Shown one piece after another: positions 15,003 to 23,519 of a stretch of DNA of 31,001 bases. Position numbers and translations under genes: made by a program. Every line of letters starts with the position of its first letter. The first letter of the stretch is position 1. Under the pieces are notes generated by a model. It ran no database searches. It was not told the origin of the DNA and worked only from the letters and a program-made list of their open reading frames with translations. The stretch is from the NCBI GenBank assembly GCA_946886865.1, contig CAMPJI010000021.1, positions 1 to 31,001 of the forward strand, read 5' to 3'. This DNA is from an uncultured Lysobacterales bacterium. Its GTDB lineage: Bacteria; Pseudomonadota; Gammaproteobacteria; Xanthomonadales; Xanthomonadaceae.

Positions 15003-17195
15003 ATGATCAGCGACGACCTGCACCCCGACGCCGACCCCGATGCCGCCGACACCGCCGGCGGCGCGGAGTTCGATGACCTGATCGCCCTGGCCACCGACCT
15101 GCTCGGGGCCCGCGGCGCGGGCATCGCGGTGGGCCGCCACGCGCACGCGCGCTGGATCGCCGGCCTGCACATGCCGCCGGCCGCCGGGCTGGAGGCGCTG
15201 TTCGCCGCCACCGACACCGATGCCGGCGCACTGCACATCGCCACGGCCGACGCCGACCCGGCGCGCCCGGGCCCCGTGCTGTCCGTCGCGGGCATCGCCC
15301 TGTCCGACCCCGCCGGCCAGCCGCTGGGGACGCTGTGCGTGGCCGGCGATGCGCTGCCGCCGCCGGCGGCGCTCGAGCCCGGCCTGCGGCGGCTGGCGCG
15401 GCTGGCGACGCGGCTGCTGGAACGCCACCAGCTGCAGCGCCGCAACCGCATCGCCGCGCAGATCATGCAGGCCGATTTCAGTGCGGTGGTGGTGACGGAC
15501 GACGACGGTTGCATCGCGTTCGCCAACCGTGCCGCGCAGCGGATGTTCGGCCGCGGCGCGCGCGCGATGCGCGGCACGCCGCTGGCGGTGCTGTTCCCGG
15601 CCCACCTGCAGGGCGATGCCGACGCCGTCGCGCGGTTCCTGCACGCCATGGGCGAGGGCGGGCCGGCGGTGCCCGAGGCGGTCCACCTGCGCATCCCCGG
15701 CGAGGGCGACAGCCGTCGCACGCTGGAGGCCGCGCGATGCAGCTGGCGCCTGGCGCGCGGCCAGGGCATCGCCCTGATCCTGCGCGACATCACCGACCGC
15801 CTGCAGCAGGAAGACCGGCTGCGCCGCATTGCCCTGTTCGACCCGCTCACTGGGCTGCCCAACCGCAACGGCCTGACCGAGGCGCTGGAGCGGCTGCAGG
15901 CCGGCGGCGAATCGCGCATCGGCCTCGCGCTGGTCGACCTGGACCACTTCAAGGCGATCAACGACACGCTCGGCCACGCCTTGGGCGACCGCGTGCTGCG
16001 GCGTGCGGCCGCGCGCCTGCGCCGGGCGCTGCCACCGGGCGCGATGGCCGCGCGGCTGGGCGGCGACGAGTTCGCGCTGGCCTTCACCGGGATGGACGTC
16101 GAGCAGGCCGGCGTTGCCCTGGCGCGCGCGCTGGATGCCCTCGCGCGCCCGCTGCGGCTGGACGGCCACCACGTGCACCTGGAGGCCAGCGCCGGGCTGG
16201 CGATGAGCCGGCACGACCACGACGACGAGGCGCTGCACGACCTGCTCGCACGCGCCGACCTGGCGCTCTACAAGGCCAAGGGCGACGGCCACCGGCAGGT
16301 GGCGGTGTTCGAGGCGTCGATGCGCGAGGAGGTGATCGCCCGCCGCCAGCTGGACCTGGAGCTGCGCCAGGCCTGCGCGCGCGGCGAGTTCGAGCTGCAT
16401 TACCAGCCGCAGGTCGACCTGCTGACCGGCCGCACCGTGGGCGCCGAGGCGCTGCTGCGCTGGCGCCACCCGCGCCGCGGCCTGCTGTCGCCGGTCGACT
16501 TCATCGACGCGCTGGCCGCCAGCCCGGCCGCGGCCGAGGTCGGCGGCTGGATCCTGCGCCAGGCGTGCCTCGACGCCGCGCGCTGGCCGCAGGTGGACGG
16601 CCGCGATGTCGCCATCAGCATCAACCTGTTCCCGGTGCAGGTGAACGACGGCCGCCTGCAGGCCGACGTGGACCGCGCCCTGGCCGACAGCGGGCTGGCC
16701 CCGAACCGGCTGGAACTGGAAATCACCGAATCCATCGCGCTGCGCCCCGACGACCACGCCGCGCTCGCGCTGGCCGCGCTGCGCGCGCGCGGCATCGGCC
16801 TGGCGTTCGACGACTTCGGCACCGGCTTCGCGTCGCTGTCGCTGCTGCAGCGCTTTCCGATCGACCGGATCAAGATCGACCGCTCGTTCGTGCGCGACAT
16901 GCTGGCCAACCGCGACGACGCGGCGATCGTGCGCTCGATCGTGCTGATCTCGCGCAACCTCGACCTGCGCGTGGTGGCCGAGGGCGTGGAGCACGACGAC
17001 CAGGCGCAACTGCTGCGCGGCCTGGGCTGCCACGGCGCGCAGGGCTTCCTGTATGCGCCGGCGCTGGACGCGGCGGCGTTCGACCTGTGGCTGGCGCGGC
17101 ACTTCCGCAACCCGGCCGATGCGCCGGTCGCCACGTCCGTGGCCGCGGTGCCCGACGCCGCCGCGGCGCAGCCGCCGGTGCACGGCCATGGCTGA
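15003..17195 (+). CDS. PAS-GGDEF-EAL cyclic-di-GMP enzyme in the che operon
   Basis: 730 aa, no signal peptide or membrane segment. An N-terminal GAF-like region (about 18-140, ending in SDPAGQPLGTLCVAG), a PAS domain (about 155-270: DFSAVVVTDDDGCIAFANRA), a GGDEF domain with an intact GGDEF (353-357), and an EAL domain with EAL (482-484), ITESIAL, DDFGTG (603-608) and VAEGVE. Both halves have their catalytic signatures, so it could make and break cyclic-di-GMP. The RxxD inhibitory site before GGDEF is absent, so the cyclase half would lack product inhibition. Its end overlaps cheR by eight bases, tying its translation to cheR and suggesting that it links second-messenger level to receptor adaptation. 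Which activity dominates cannot be read from sequence. Confidence 0.93.
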   Translation: MISDDLHPDADPDAADTAGGAEFDDLIALATDLLGARGAGIAVGRHAHARWIAGLHMPPAAGLEALFAATDTDAGALHIATADADPARPGPVLSVAGIALSDPAGQPLGTLCVAGDALPPPAALEPGLRRLARLATRLLERHQLQRRNRIAAQIMQADFSAVVVTDDDGCIAFANRAAQRMFGRGARAMRGTPLAVLFPAHLQGDADAVARFLHAMGEGGPAVPEAVHLRIPGEGDSRRTLEAARCSWRLARGQGIALILRDITDRLQQEDRLRRIALFDPLTGLPNRNGLTEALERLQAGGESRIGLALVDLDHFKAINDTLGHALGDRVLRRAAARLRRALPPGAMAARLGGDEFALAFTGMDVEQAGVALARALDALARPLRLDGHHVHLEASAGLAMSRHDHDDEALHDLLARADLALYKAKGDGHRQVAVFEASMREEVIARRQLDLELRQACARGEFELHYQPQVDLLTGRTVGAEALLRWRHPRRGLLSPVDFIDALAASPAAAEVGGWILRQACLDAARWPQVDGRDVAISINLFPVQVNDGRLQADVDRALADSGLAPNRLELEITESIALRPDDHAALALAALRARGIGLAFDDFGTGFASLSLLQRFPIDRIKIDRSFVRDMLANRDDAAIVRSIVLISRNLDLRVVAEGVEHDDQAQLLRGLGCHGAQGFLYAPALDAAAFDLWLARHFRNPADAPVATSVAAVPDAAAAQPPVHGHG

Positions 17196-18069
17196 GGCCC
17201 TCGCCCGTCGACGCGGTGCTGACCACGACGTGCGCGAGGCGCGCGATTTCGAGTTCACCGAGCGCGACTTCCGGCGCATCTCGCGGCTGATCCAGGCACG
17301 CGCCGGCATCCACCTCAGCGACCACAAGCGCGACATGGTCTACGGACGACTGGCACGCCAGCTCCGGATGCACGGCCACACCCGCTTCTGCGATTACCTG
17401 GACGCGCTGGAGGCCGACGCGGGCCCCGAGTGGCAGGACTTCGTCAATGCGCTGACGACCAACCTGACCTCGTTCTTCCGCGAGGCCTACCACTTCGACA
17501 TGCTGGTCGAGCACCTGCGCGCGGCCGGCCCCGGCCCGCACACGATCTGGTGCTGCGCTGCATCCACCGGCGAGGAGCCCTATTCGATCGCGATCGCGGC
17601 ATGCGAGGCGTTCGGCACCGACACCCCGCCGGTGCGTATCCTGGCCACCGACATCGACACCGCGGTGCTGGAAACCGCGCGCGAAGGCGTCTACCCGCTG
17701 GAGCGCATCGGCCTGCTGACGCCGGAACGCAAGCGCGCGTTCTTCCTGCGCGGCAACGGCCCCAATGCCGACCTGTGCCGCGTGCGACCCGCCCTGCAGC
17801 AGCTGGTGACGTTCCGCCCGCTCAACCTGCTGGGCGACGGCTACGGGCTGCGGGGCGGGTTCACCGCGGTGTTCTGCCGCAACGTGATGATCTATTTCGA
17901 CAAGCCGACGCAGTACCGCGTGCTGCAGCGGATCGTGCCGCTGATGGCACCGGGCGGCGTGCTGTTTGCCGGCCACTCGGAGAGCTTCACGCACGCCCAC
18001 GACCTCATCGAACCGTGCGGGCGCACGAGCTATCGCGCCGCCGGCCGCACGCGCGGAACCGCGCCGTGA
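17188..18069 (+). CDS. cheR: Chemoreceptor methyltransferase CheR
   Basis: 293 aa from the ATG at 17188, eight bases inside the end of the GGDEF/EAL gene. N-terminal helical domain ([20 protein letters not shown], then [16 protein letters not shown]), the hallmark TNLTSFFRE (91-99), the S-adenosylmethionine site [16 protein letters not shown] (123-138), the acidic turn ATDIDT, and [10 protein letters not shown] (about 229-238), then [11 protein letters not shown]. It methylates glutamates on receptors to adapt their sensitivity. A pentapeptide-dependent CheR would bind the HWQEF tail of the receptor at 12196, and this pairing fits the gene order. The stop overlaps the GTG of cheD by four bases. 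Confidence 0.95.
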   Translation: MAEALARRRGADHDVREARDFEFTERDFRRISRLIQARAGIHLSDHKRDMVYGRLARQLRMHGHTRFCDYLDALEADAGPEWQDFVNALTTNLTSFFREAYHFDMLVEHLRAAGPGPHTIWCCAASTGEEPYSIAIAACEAFGTDTPPVRILATDIDTAVLETAREGVYPLERIGLLTPERKRAFFLRGNGPNADLCRVRPALQQLVTFRPLNLLGDGYGLRGGFTAVFCRNVMIYFDKPTQYRVLQRIVPLMAPGGVLFAGHSESFTHAHDLIEPCGRTSYRAAGRTRGTAP

Positions 18070-18719
18070 ACGCCGTGGCCCGCAGCGTCCGCCGCGCGTT
18101 GCCGTCGGTCCCGGCCGAGCCGGTGACCTACTACGACAGCGCCATCGAGAGCGAAGCAATCAAGCTGCTGCCGGCCGACTATGTGGTCACCGACCGCCCG
18201 GTCGCGCTGGTGACGCTGCTGGGCTCGTGCGTGGCCGCGTGCCTGTACGACCCGACCATGGCCGTGGGCGGCATGAACCACTTCATGCTGCCCGACGGCG
18301 GCGTGTCCGACGGCGATGCGCGTGCGGTGCCGGCCGGCGGCGACACCGTCAGCGCGCGCTACGGCATGCACGCGATGGAGCTGCTGATCAACGACCTGCT
18401 CAAGCGCGGCGCACGCCGGCAGCGGCTGCTGGCCAAGGTCTTCGGCGGCGGCAACGTGCTGAGCGGCTTCCAGACCGACCCCATCGGCACGCGCAACGCG
18501 CGCTTCGTGCTGGAGTACCTGCGCGCCGAGCGCATCCCGGTGCTGGCCGAGGACCTGGGCGACATCCACCCGCGCAAGGTCTGCTTCTTCGCGCAGACCG
18601 GGCGCGCGCTGGTGCGCCGCCTGCCCGCCACGCGCGAGGCGGAGATCGCCAAGCTCGAACGCGCCTACTACGGCCAACTCACACAGGCGCCTGTTGCAGG
18701 CAGCGTGGAACTGTTTTGA
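18066..18719 (+). CDS. cheD: Chemoreceptor glutamine deamidase CheD
   Basis: 217 aa from a GTG overlapping the cheR stop. The catalytic Cys55 is in [13 protein letters not shown], and His72 is in GGMNHFMLP, 17 residues later as in the Thermotoga enzyme. Further family segments are [29 protein letters not shown] and [13 protein letters not shown]. It converts receptor glutamines to glutamates and in Bacillus also partners the CheC phosphatase. Unusual: the C-terminus ends in AGSVELF, exactly the last seven residues of the receptor-like protein at 20039-21205, encoded with different codons. The tail lies outside the catalytic fold and may be a docking peptide. The gene overlaps cheB by one base. 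Confidence 0.95.
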   Translation: MNAVARSVRRALPSVPAEPVTYYDSAIESEAIKLLPADYVVTDRPVALVTLLGSCVAACLYDPTMAVGGMNHFMLPDGGVSDGDARAVPAGGDTVSARYGMHAMELLINDLLKRGARRQRLLAKVFGGGNVLSGFQTDPIGTRNARFVLEYLRAERIPVLAEDLGDIHPRKVCFFAQTGRALVRRLPATREAEIAKLERAYYGQLTQAPVAGSVELF

Positions 18720-19813
18720 TGAACATGATGACCCGTTCCACCGCGCCGGCAACGGCGCATGCACGTCCCGTGCGCGTGCTGGTGGTCGACGATTCCGCGC
18801 TGATCCGGAAGCTGCTGGCCGAACTGCTGTCGCAGGACCCGGGCATCGTCGTGGTGGGCACCGCGTCGGACCCGTTCATCGCGCGCGAGAAGATCAAGCA
18901 GCTCAACCCCGACGTGCTGACGCTGGACGTCGAGATGCCGCGCATGGACGGCCTGACGTTCCTGCAGAACCTGATGCGGCTGCGGCCGATGCCGGTGGTG
19001 ATGCTGTCGTCGCTGACCGAGCGTGGCGCGCAGGTCACGCTGGACGCGCTGGCGCTGGGCGCGGTGGACTTCGTCGCCAAGCCCAAGCTCGACATCGCCC
19101 GCGGCCTGCGCGACTACGCGCAACTGCTGGCGGAAAAAGTGAAGCTGGCTGCCCAGGCGCGCGTGACCGCGATGAGCCCGGTGCCGCAGGACCTGCGCGA
19201 TGCCTCCGCGCCGCGTGCGATCGGCTACCGCACCACCGACCGGCTGCTGGCCATCGGCGCGTCGGCGGGCGGCACCGAGGCCATCCGCCACGTGCTGGCC
19301 TCGATGCCGGCCGACGCACCCGCCACGGTGATCAGCCAGCACATCCCGGCCGCCTTCAGCACCGCCTTTGCCGAGCGCCTGGACCGGCACAGCCGGATGA
19401 CGGTGATCGAGGCGACCTGCGACCAGCCGCTGCTGCCGGGCCATGCCTACGTCGCGCCCGGTGGCCGCCACCTGCGCGTGTTCCGCAGCGGCGCGCGCTG
19501 GCACTGCCGCCTGGGCGACGACGACCCGGTGCGCGGCCACCGGCCGAGCGTCGACGTGATGTTCGACTCCCTCGCCCGCTGCGCCGGTGCCAACGTCAGC
19601 GCCGCGTTGCTGACCGGCATGGGCGACGACGGTGCACGCGGCCTGCTCGCACTGCGCCAGGCCGGCGCCCTGACGCTGGCCCAGGACCAGGAAACGAGCG
19701 TGATCTGGGGCATGCCCGGCGCCGCGGTGGCGATGGGCGCAGCGCAGTCGGTGGTGCCGCTGTCGGACGTGGCGGAGCGGTTGCTGGCCGAGGCGTTGAC
19801 CGCTGGCGGGTGA
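18719..19813 (+). CDS. cheB: Chemotaxis methylesterase/response regulator CheB
   Basis: 364 aa. Receiver domain with the Asp pair in VLVVDDSA, phosphoacceptor Asp70 in [11 protein letters not shown], Ser in [12 protein letters not shown], and Lys in VDFVAKPK. A linker is followed by the CheB methylesterase with its triad Ser182 ([10 protein letters not shown]), His208 (SQHIPAAF) and Asp304 ([10 protein letters not shown]). The spacings of 26 and 96 residues equal those of E. coli CheB (164, 190, 286). CheA-P activates it to remove receptor methyl groups, completing the CheR/CheD/CheB adaptation set. The ATG overlaps the cheD stop by one base. Confidence 0.96.
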   Translation: MNMMTRSTAPATAHARPVRVLVVDDSALIRKLLAELLSQDPGIVVVGTASDPFIAREKIKQLNPDVLTLDVEMPRMDGLTFLQNLMRLRPMPVVMLSSLTERGAQVTLDALALGAVDFVAKPKLDIARGLRDYAQLLAEKVKLAAQARVTAMSPVPQDLRDASAPRAIGYRTTDRLLAIGASAGGTEAIRHVLASMPADAPATVISQHIPAAFSTAFAERLDRHSRMTVIEATCDQPLLPGHAYVAPGGRHLRVFRSGARWHCRLGDDDPVRGHRPSVDVMFDSLARCAGANVSAALLTGMGDDGARGLLALRQAGALTLAQDQETSVIWGMPGAAVAMGAAQSVVPLSDVAERLLAEALTAGG

Positions 19814-19855
19814 AATCGCGTCGCGGTGGAATTGTCTCCTTGCGTAGCCACGGTT

Positions 19856-19885
19856 CCGTCATTCCCGCGAAGCCGGGAATGACGG
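19856..19885. repeat. Palindromic ATTCCCGCG-type repeat
   Basis: CCGTCATTCCC-GCGAAGCC-GGGAATGACGG: an 11-bp perfect stem 42 bases after the cheB stop. Same sequence family as the pair at 361-469, in both cases between one che/flagellar unit and a following sigma-28 promoter. It could stabilise or end the cheB transcript. Confidence 0.75.
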
Positions 19886-19982
19886 GAAACGGAGAGTCGA
19901 CGGAGGCGAGCCAACTCGTCGAACGACACACCGCCCCTTCCCAAACCGCGACTTCCATCGCACCCGTTCACGAAGCTGCATC

Positions 19983-20009
19983 TAAAGCACGGCCGCGCGG
20001 TGCCGTTAT
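19983..20009 (+). promoter_or_regulatory. Predicted sigma-28 promoter of the small receptor-like gene
   Basis: TAAAGCAC (19983-19990), an 11-base spacer, then GCCGTTAT (20002-20009). -35 five of eight, -10 six of eight, exact spacing. It overlaps the GTG at 20000 and nearly touches the ATG at 20015, so the ATG at 20039, with GACGAGAA upstream, is the preferred start. Confidence 0.72.
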
Positions 20010-20038
20010 CACCCATGAAGTCCCCGACGAGAACTGCG

Positions 20039-21205
20039 ATGGACCCCCGCGTACTGATCCGCCTTGCAGCGCCCCTTGCGCTCACCCTGATCCTCACCAT
20101 CGCCGAGATCCTCGGTTGGCCGCTGGCCGTCCGCCTCGGCACGATGGCGGCGATGACCCTGGCCTGGCTGGCGTTTGCCTGGAGTGCCTACCGCCCGGCG
20201 GAAGCCAATGCGCTGTCGCGCGAGCAGACGCGCCTACTGGAGGAACTGCGCAACTTCGTCGGTTCGGAAGTCTCCGGCTCCAAACAGGAAATCGAACGCA
20301 CCCGCGAGCTGATCCGCGAGTCGGTCGCCAAGCTCGGCTCCAGCTTCGATGCGGTCAACCGCAAGTCGCGGCAGCAGGGTGAAGTGGTGGCCCGCATCAT
20401 CGACCGCACCGGCGACGACGGCGCGGGCGTGGACGTGCAGCAGTTCGCGCTGCAGGCCAGCCAGAAGATGGAACAGCTGGTGGAAGCGCTGGAAGCCGTC
20501 GCCGGCCAGAGCGGTACCACCGTGACCCACATCGACGCCATGGCCGAGCACCTGGACGGCATCTTCGCGCTGCTGGAGGACGTCAAGTCAATCGCCGACC
20601 AGACCAACCTGCTGGCGCTCAACGCCGCCATCGAGGCCGCGCGTGCCGGCGAAGCGGGCCGCGGCTTCGCGGTGGTGGCCGACGAGGTGCGCAACCTGTC
20701 GGAGCGCTCGACCGCCTTCAACGAACAGATCCGCAAGCTGGCGCACAGCTCGAAGGAATCCATCGCCAAGGTGCGCGACACCGTCACCACCATGGCCTCG
20801 CGCGACCTGGACCGCTCGCGCGGTGCCCGCGTCGAGGCGGCGGCGATGCTGGAGCGCGTGGACGGCATCAACCGCGGCCTCGGCAACGGCATGCGCGAGA
20901 TCGCCGAGTGCGGCCGCGCGATCGACGGCTCGGTGGCCGAAGCCGTGCGCTCGCTGCAGTTCGAGGACATCGCCACGCAGGCGCTGGGCGCCGCCAACCT
21001 GCACCTGGAGCGCCTGAGCGCGATCAACCAGGAAGCCACTGCCCTGCACGACCTGCTGCACCGCAGCCACCACGACTCCGAGGTCAAGCAGGCGCTGGGC
21101 AAGCTGGTGCAGCGCATCGGCCAGATGCGCAGCGAGTGGGAGCGCCCGCCGCACAAGCCGGTGATGCAACAGTCGATGGACGCCGGCAGCGTCGAGCTCT
21201 TCTGA
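20039..21205 (+). CDS. Small membrane-anchored receptor-like protein with CheZ-like motif and VELF tail
   Basis: 388 aa from ATG 20039. Two membrane helices close together (about 5-25 and 30-50) leave no periplasmic sensor, and no HAMP follows. Then comes a long coiled coil with the receptor hairpin tip at about 185-218 ([33 protein letters not shown]), so it can probably join receptor arrays. After the tip, at 307-314, is QFEDIATQ: Asp310 and Gln314 have the same spacing as the catalytic Asp and Gln of CheZ (QDLTGQ). It ends AGSVELF, as CheD does. It may be a membrane-bound CheY-P phosphatase or adaptor rather than a sensor; this is inference. Usual automated name: methyl-accepting chemotaxis protein. 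It is followed by a strong terminator at 21234. Confidence 0.85.
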   Translation: MDPRVLIRLAAPLALTLILTIAEILGWPLAVRLGTMAAMTLAWLAFAWSAYRPAEANALSREQTRLLEELRNFVGSEVSGSKQEIERTRELIRESVAKLGSSFDAVNRKSRQQGEVVARIIDRTGDDGAGVDVQQFALQASQKMEQLVEALEAVAGQSGTTVTHIDAMAEHLDGIFALLEDVKSIADQTNLLALNAAIEAARAGEAGRGFAVVADEVRNLSERSTAFNEQIRKLAHSSKESIAKVRDTVTTMASRDLDRSRGARVEAAAMLERVDGINRGLGNGMREIAECGRAIDGSVAEAVRSLQFEDIATQALGAANLHLERLSAINQEATALHDLLHRSHHDSEVKQALGKLVQRIGQMRSEWERPPHKPVMQQSMDAGSVELF

Positions 21206-21233
21206 CGCAATCGAGCGGTTCAGCTTTCGAAAC

Positions 21234-21265
21234 GACGCCGGTCCATCGACCGGCGTCACTTTTTT
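21234..21265 (+). terminator. Intrinsic terminator closing the chemotaxis island
   Basis: GACGCCGGTC-CATC-GACCGGCGTC perfect 10-bp stem (21234-21257), then AC and six T (21260-21265), 29 bases after the stop of the receptor-like gene. Confidence 0.92.
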
Positions 21266-21312
21266 CAGTGGGCTTCGTGGACCCTTCACCGCCCGGGCGG
21301 CAGACTGGCCGC

Positions 21313-22608
21313 ATGATCCCCCGCGTGGCCGAAACCCGATCCCGCGCGCCCGATGCGCGGTCCGCGCCTTTCCTTGCCGTGGCGATGCTGAGCGTCGTGG
21401 CGCTGTGCTTCGCCTGGCAGGCGCTGGCGGCCCCGGTCCTGCAGGCGGCCCTGCCGGTGGCGGCATTCTGGGCGGTCCAGTTCGTGGCACTGCTGGTGGC
21501 GACGGCGACCGCCGTCGCGTTCGCGCGGCATGCCGGCCAATCCGGTGCCGGCACCGCCCCCCGGTTCGATGCCGACGAGTGCGAGCGCCAGCTGCTCGCG
21601 ATGGCACACGGGCTGCCGCTGGGCGTGCTGCTGGTCGAGGATGGACGCGTGCGCCACGCCAACCCGCTGGCCCTGGAGCAACTGGGCCTCACGGCCTCGA
21701 TGGGCGAGGACGGGCCGGACGCACGCACGCTGTTTGACGACGACGCCACGGCGCGCGCCGCGCTCGAAGCCACAGCGCCGTTCGATGCCTGCGTCACGCT
21801 GCGGCGCGCCGATGCCACGACGCTGCGGGCGCAGGTCAGTGCCAGCACGTTGGCGCTTGGCGCCAGGCGACATCGCCTCGTGCTGCTGGCCGACCTCACC
21901 GAGGGCGATCGCCTGGCGGCCGACCTGGCACGCCAGCGTGGCGAACTCCAGGCCATGGGCCACCGGCTGATGACGGTGCAGGAGGACGAGCGGCGTTCGC
22001 TGTCGCGCGAGTTGCACGACGACATCGGCCAGTCGATCACCGCGATCAAGATGTGTGCGATGGCGCTGGCCGACGAGGACGAGGCGCGGCGCATGGAGAC
22101 GATCGGCGAGATCACCGGCATCGCCGACGACACCGTCGCCAAGCTGCGCAACCTCTCGCTGCTGCTGCGACCGCCCCAGCTCGATGCGCTGGGGCTGGAG
22201 GCGGCGCTGCGCTGGCAGGCGGGTGCGATGTTCCGCAACGGCCGCCCCACGGTCGAACTGGACCTGGCCCGGCTGGAGTCGCGCCCGGCCCACGACGTCG
22301 AACAGGCATGCTTCCGCATCGCCCAGGAGGCGATGACCAATGCGCTGCGCCATGCCAACGCCGGCACGGTCACCCTGCGCCTGCGCAACGGCGATGGCAC
22401 GCTGAAGCTGGATATCCAGGACGACGGCCGCGGCTTCGACCCGCTGGCCGCGCGTGGGCTGGGCCTGGTGACGATGCGCGAGCGTGCGCAGCAGCTGGGC
22501 GGCGATGTCTGGATCGAAGCCGGCCCCGACGGCGGCACGCACGTGCGTGCACGGCTGCCGTTGCGCACGGCCGGCGATGCCGGCACGTCGGTGGGCGACA
22601 GCTACTGA
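21313..22608 (+). CDS. Sensor histidine kinase, NarL-partner (HisKA_3) type
   Basis: 431 aa. Two membrane helices (about 19-37 and 47-70), then a PAS-like domain (about 91-195: LLAMAHGLPLGVLLVEDGRV), a HisKA_3 dimerisation domain with His235 in SRELHDDIGQSITAIKM, and a HATPase_c domain with the N box AQEAMTNALRHA and the G boxes DDGRGFD and GLGLVTMRERA. This kinase class phosphorylates LuxR-type response regulators. No regulator gene is beside it, so it is an orphan here; the partner may be elsewhere. The signal is unknown. The gene stands alone: a terminator before it, a convergent gene after it. Confidence 0.9.
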   Translation: MIPRVAETRSRAPDARSAPFLAVAMLSVVALCFAWQALAAPVLQAALPVAAFWAVQFVALLVATATAVAFARHAGQSGAGTAPRFDADECERQLLAMAHGLPLGVLLVEDGRVRHANPLALEQLGLTASMGEDGPDARTLFDDDATARAALEATAPFDACVTLRRADATTLRAQVSASTLALGARRHRLVLLADLTEGDRLAADLARQRGELQAMGHRLMTVQEDERRSLSRELHDDIGQSITAIKMCAMALADEDEARRMETIGEITGIADDTVAKLRNLSLLLRPPQLDALGLEAALRWQAGAMFRNGRPTVELDLARLESRPAHDVEQACFRIAQEAMTNALRHANAGTVTLRLRNGDGTLKLDIQDDGRGFDPLAARGLGLVTMRERAQQLGGDVWIEAGPDGGTHVRARLPLRTAGDAGTSVGDSY

Positions 22609-22657
22609 GTCCGGGGGTCCAGGGGGCCAGTCGCGCTACGCGGACGGCGCGCCACCT

Positions 22658-23509
22658 TCAACGCCGGTGGCGCCACGCGGCCAGCAACACCGCCGTGGCG
22701 GCCGCCACGTTGAGGCTCTCGACGGCGCCGGTGCCCGGGATCGACACGCGCAGGTCGCAGTCGGCGGCCAGCGCGCGGTCCATGCCCTCGCTTTCCGCCC
22801 CCATCACATAAACGAGGCGCTGCGGCAGCGGTGACGCGAACACGTCGTCGCCACCGGCCACCAGCGTGGCGGCCAGCGCGAAACCGGCGCTGTGCAGCGT
22901 GTCCATCGACGCGCGCGCGCCGTCCAGACGCACCAGCGGCACCGCCTCCGCGCCGCCTTCGGCCACGCGCGCAGCAGCACCGGACACGTCCAGCCGCGCA
23001 TGTTCGGGCAGCAGGATGGCGGCGACGCCGAAGTGCGCGGCCGAGCGCAGGATCGCGCCGAAGTTGTGCGGGTTGCCGACGCCGTCCAGCCAGATCGCCA
23101 GCTGCGGACCGGCCGGCAACGCCTCCAGCCATGCGTGCAGGCCGGGCATCGGTGCGCGCAGCACGTCGGCGACCACACCTTCGTGGTGCTGGCTGGCGGC
23201 GAGCTTCTGCAGGTCGCCGTCCTCGACGATGCGATACCCGACGCGATGGGCCGCACACCAGGCCAGCAACGGTTTGAGATCGGCCACGCGGGCCTGCGAC
23301 AGGTAGAGCTTGCGGATGGCCTCGGGCCGGCGCGCATGCACGGCGCGCACGGCGTTCAGCCCGTGGATCCGGACCTCGCGGCCGCCCTCCCCCCGCGCCG
23401 GCGGCGCGTGCGCCGGCCCGGGCGCAGCGATCGGGCGGCCAGGCGGGCGCGACGGCGCCCGGGCCGGCGGTCGGCCCGAGCGGTCCCATGGGTTGCGCGG
23501 TGCGCTCAT
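22658..23509 (-). CDS. SPOUT (TrmH/SpoU) RNA 2'-O-methyltransferase, YfiF-like
   Basis: 283 aa from the Met at 23509. A basic Pro/Arg-rich N-terminus (1-45), an RNA-binding substrate domain (about 46-125: EVRIHGLNAVRAVHARRPEA), then the knotted methyltransferase with its three motifs: NPHNFGAILRSAAHFG, VYVMGAESEGMD and VSIPGTGAVESLNVAAA. The N-terminal domain and motif wording resemble E. coli YfiF more than RlmB or TrmH. It should methylate a ribose in tRNA or rRNA using S-adenosylmethionine; the target base is not readable from sequence. It begins 10 bases after the symporter stop, so the two may be co-transcribed without an obvious link in function. Confidence 0.9.
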   Translation of the reverse strand: MSAPRNPWDRSGRPPARAPSRPPGRPIAAPGPAHAPPARGEGGREVRIHGLNAVRAVHARRPEAIRKLYLSQARVADLKPLLAWCAAHRVGYRIVEDGDLQKLAASQHHEGVVADVLRAPMPGLHAWLEALPAGPQLAIWLDGVGNPHNFGAILRSAAHFGVAAILLPEHARLDVSGAAARVAEGGAEAVPLVRLDGARASMDTLHSAGFALAATLVAGGDDVFASPLPQRLVYVMGAESEGMDRALAADCDLRVSIPGTGAVESLNVAAATAVLLAAWRHRR

Positions 23510-23519
23510 GCGGCGTCCG

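Noticed and set aside
11869..17336. Very long minus-strand frames (over 800 and 1000 codons) opposite the receptor and GGDEF/EAL genes
   Set aside because: Low-complexity products without domains; the opposite strand has complete known proteins with catalytic motifs.
20000..20038. Starts at GTG 20000 or ATG 20015 for the small receptor-like protein
   Set aside because: GTG 20000 overlaps the predicted -10, and ATG 20015 would be at or before the expected transcript start; ATG 20039 has a better upstream region. ATG 20015 is not fully excluded.
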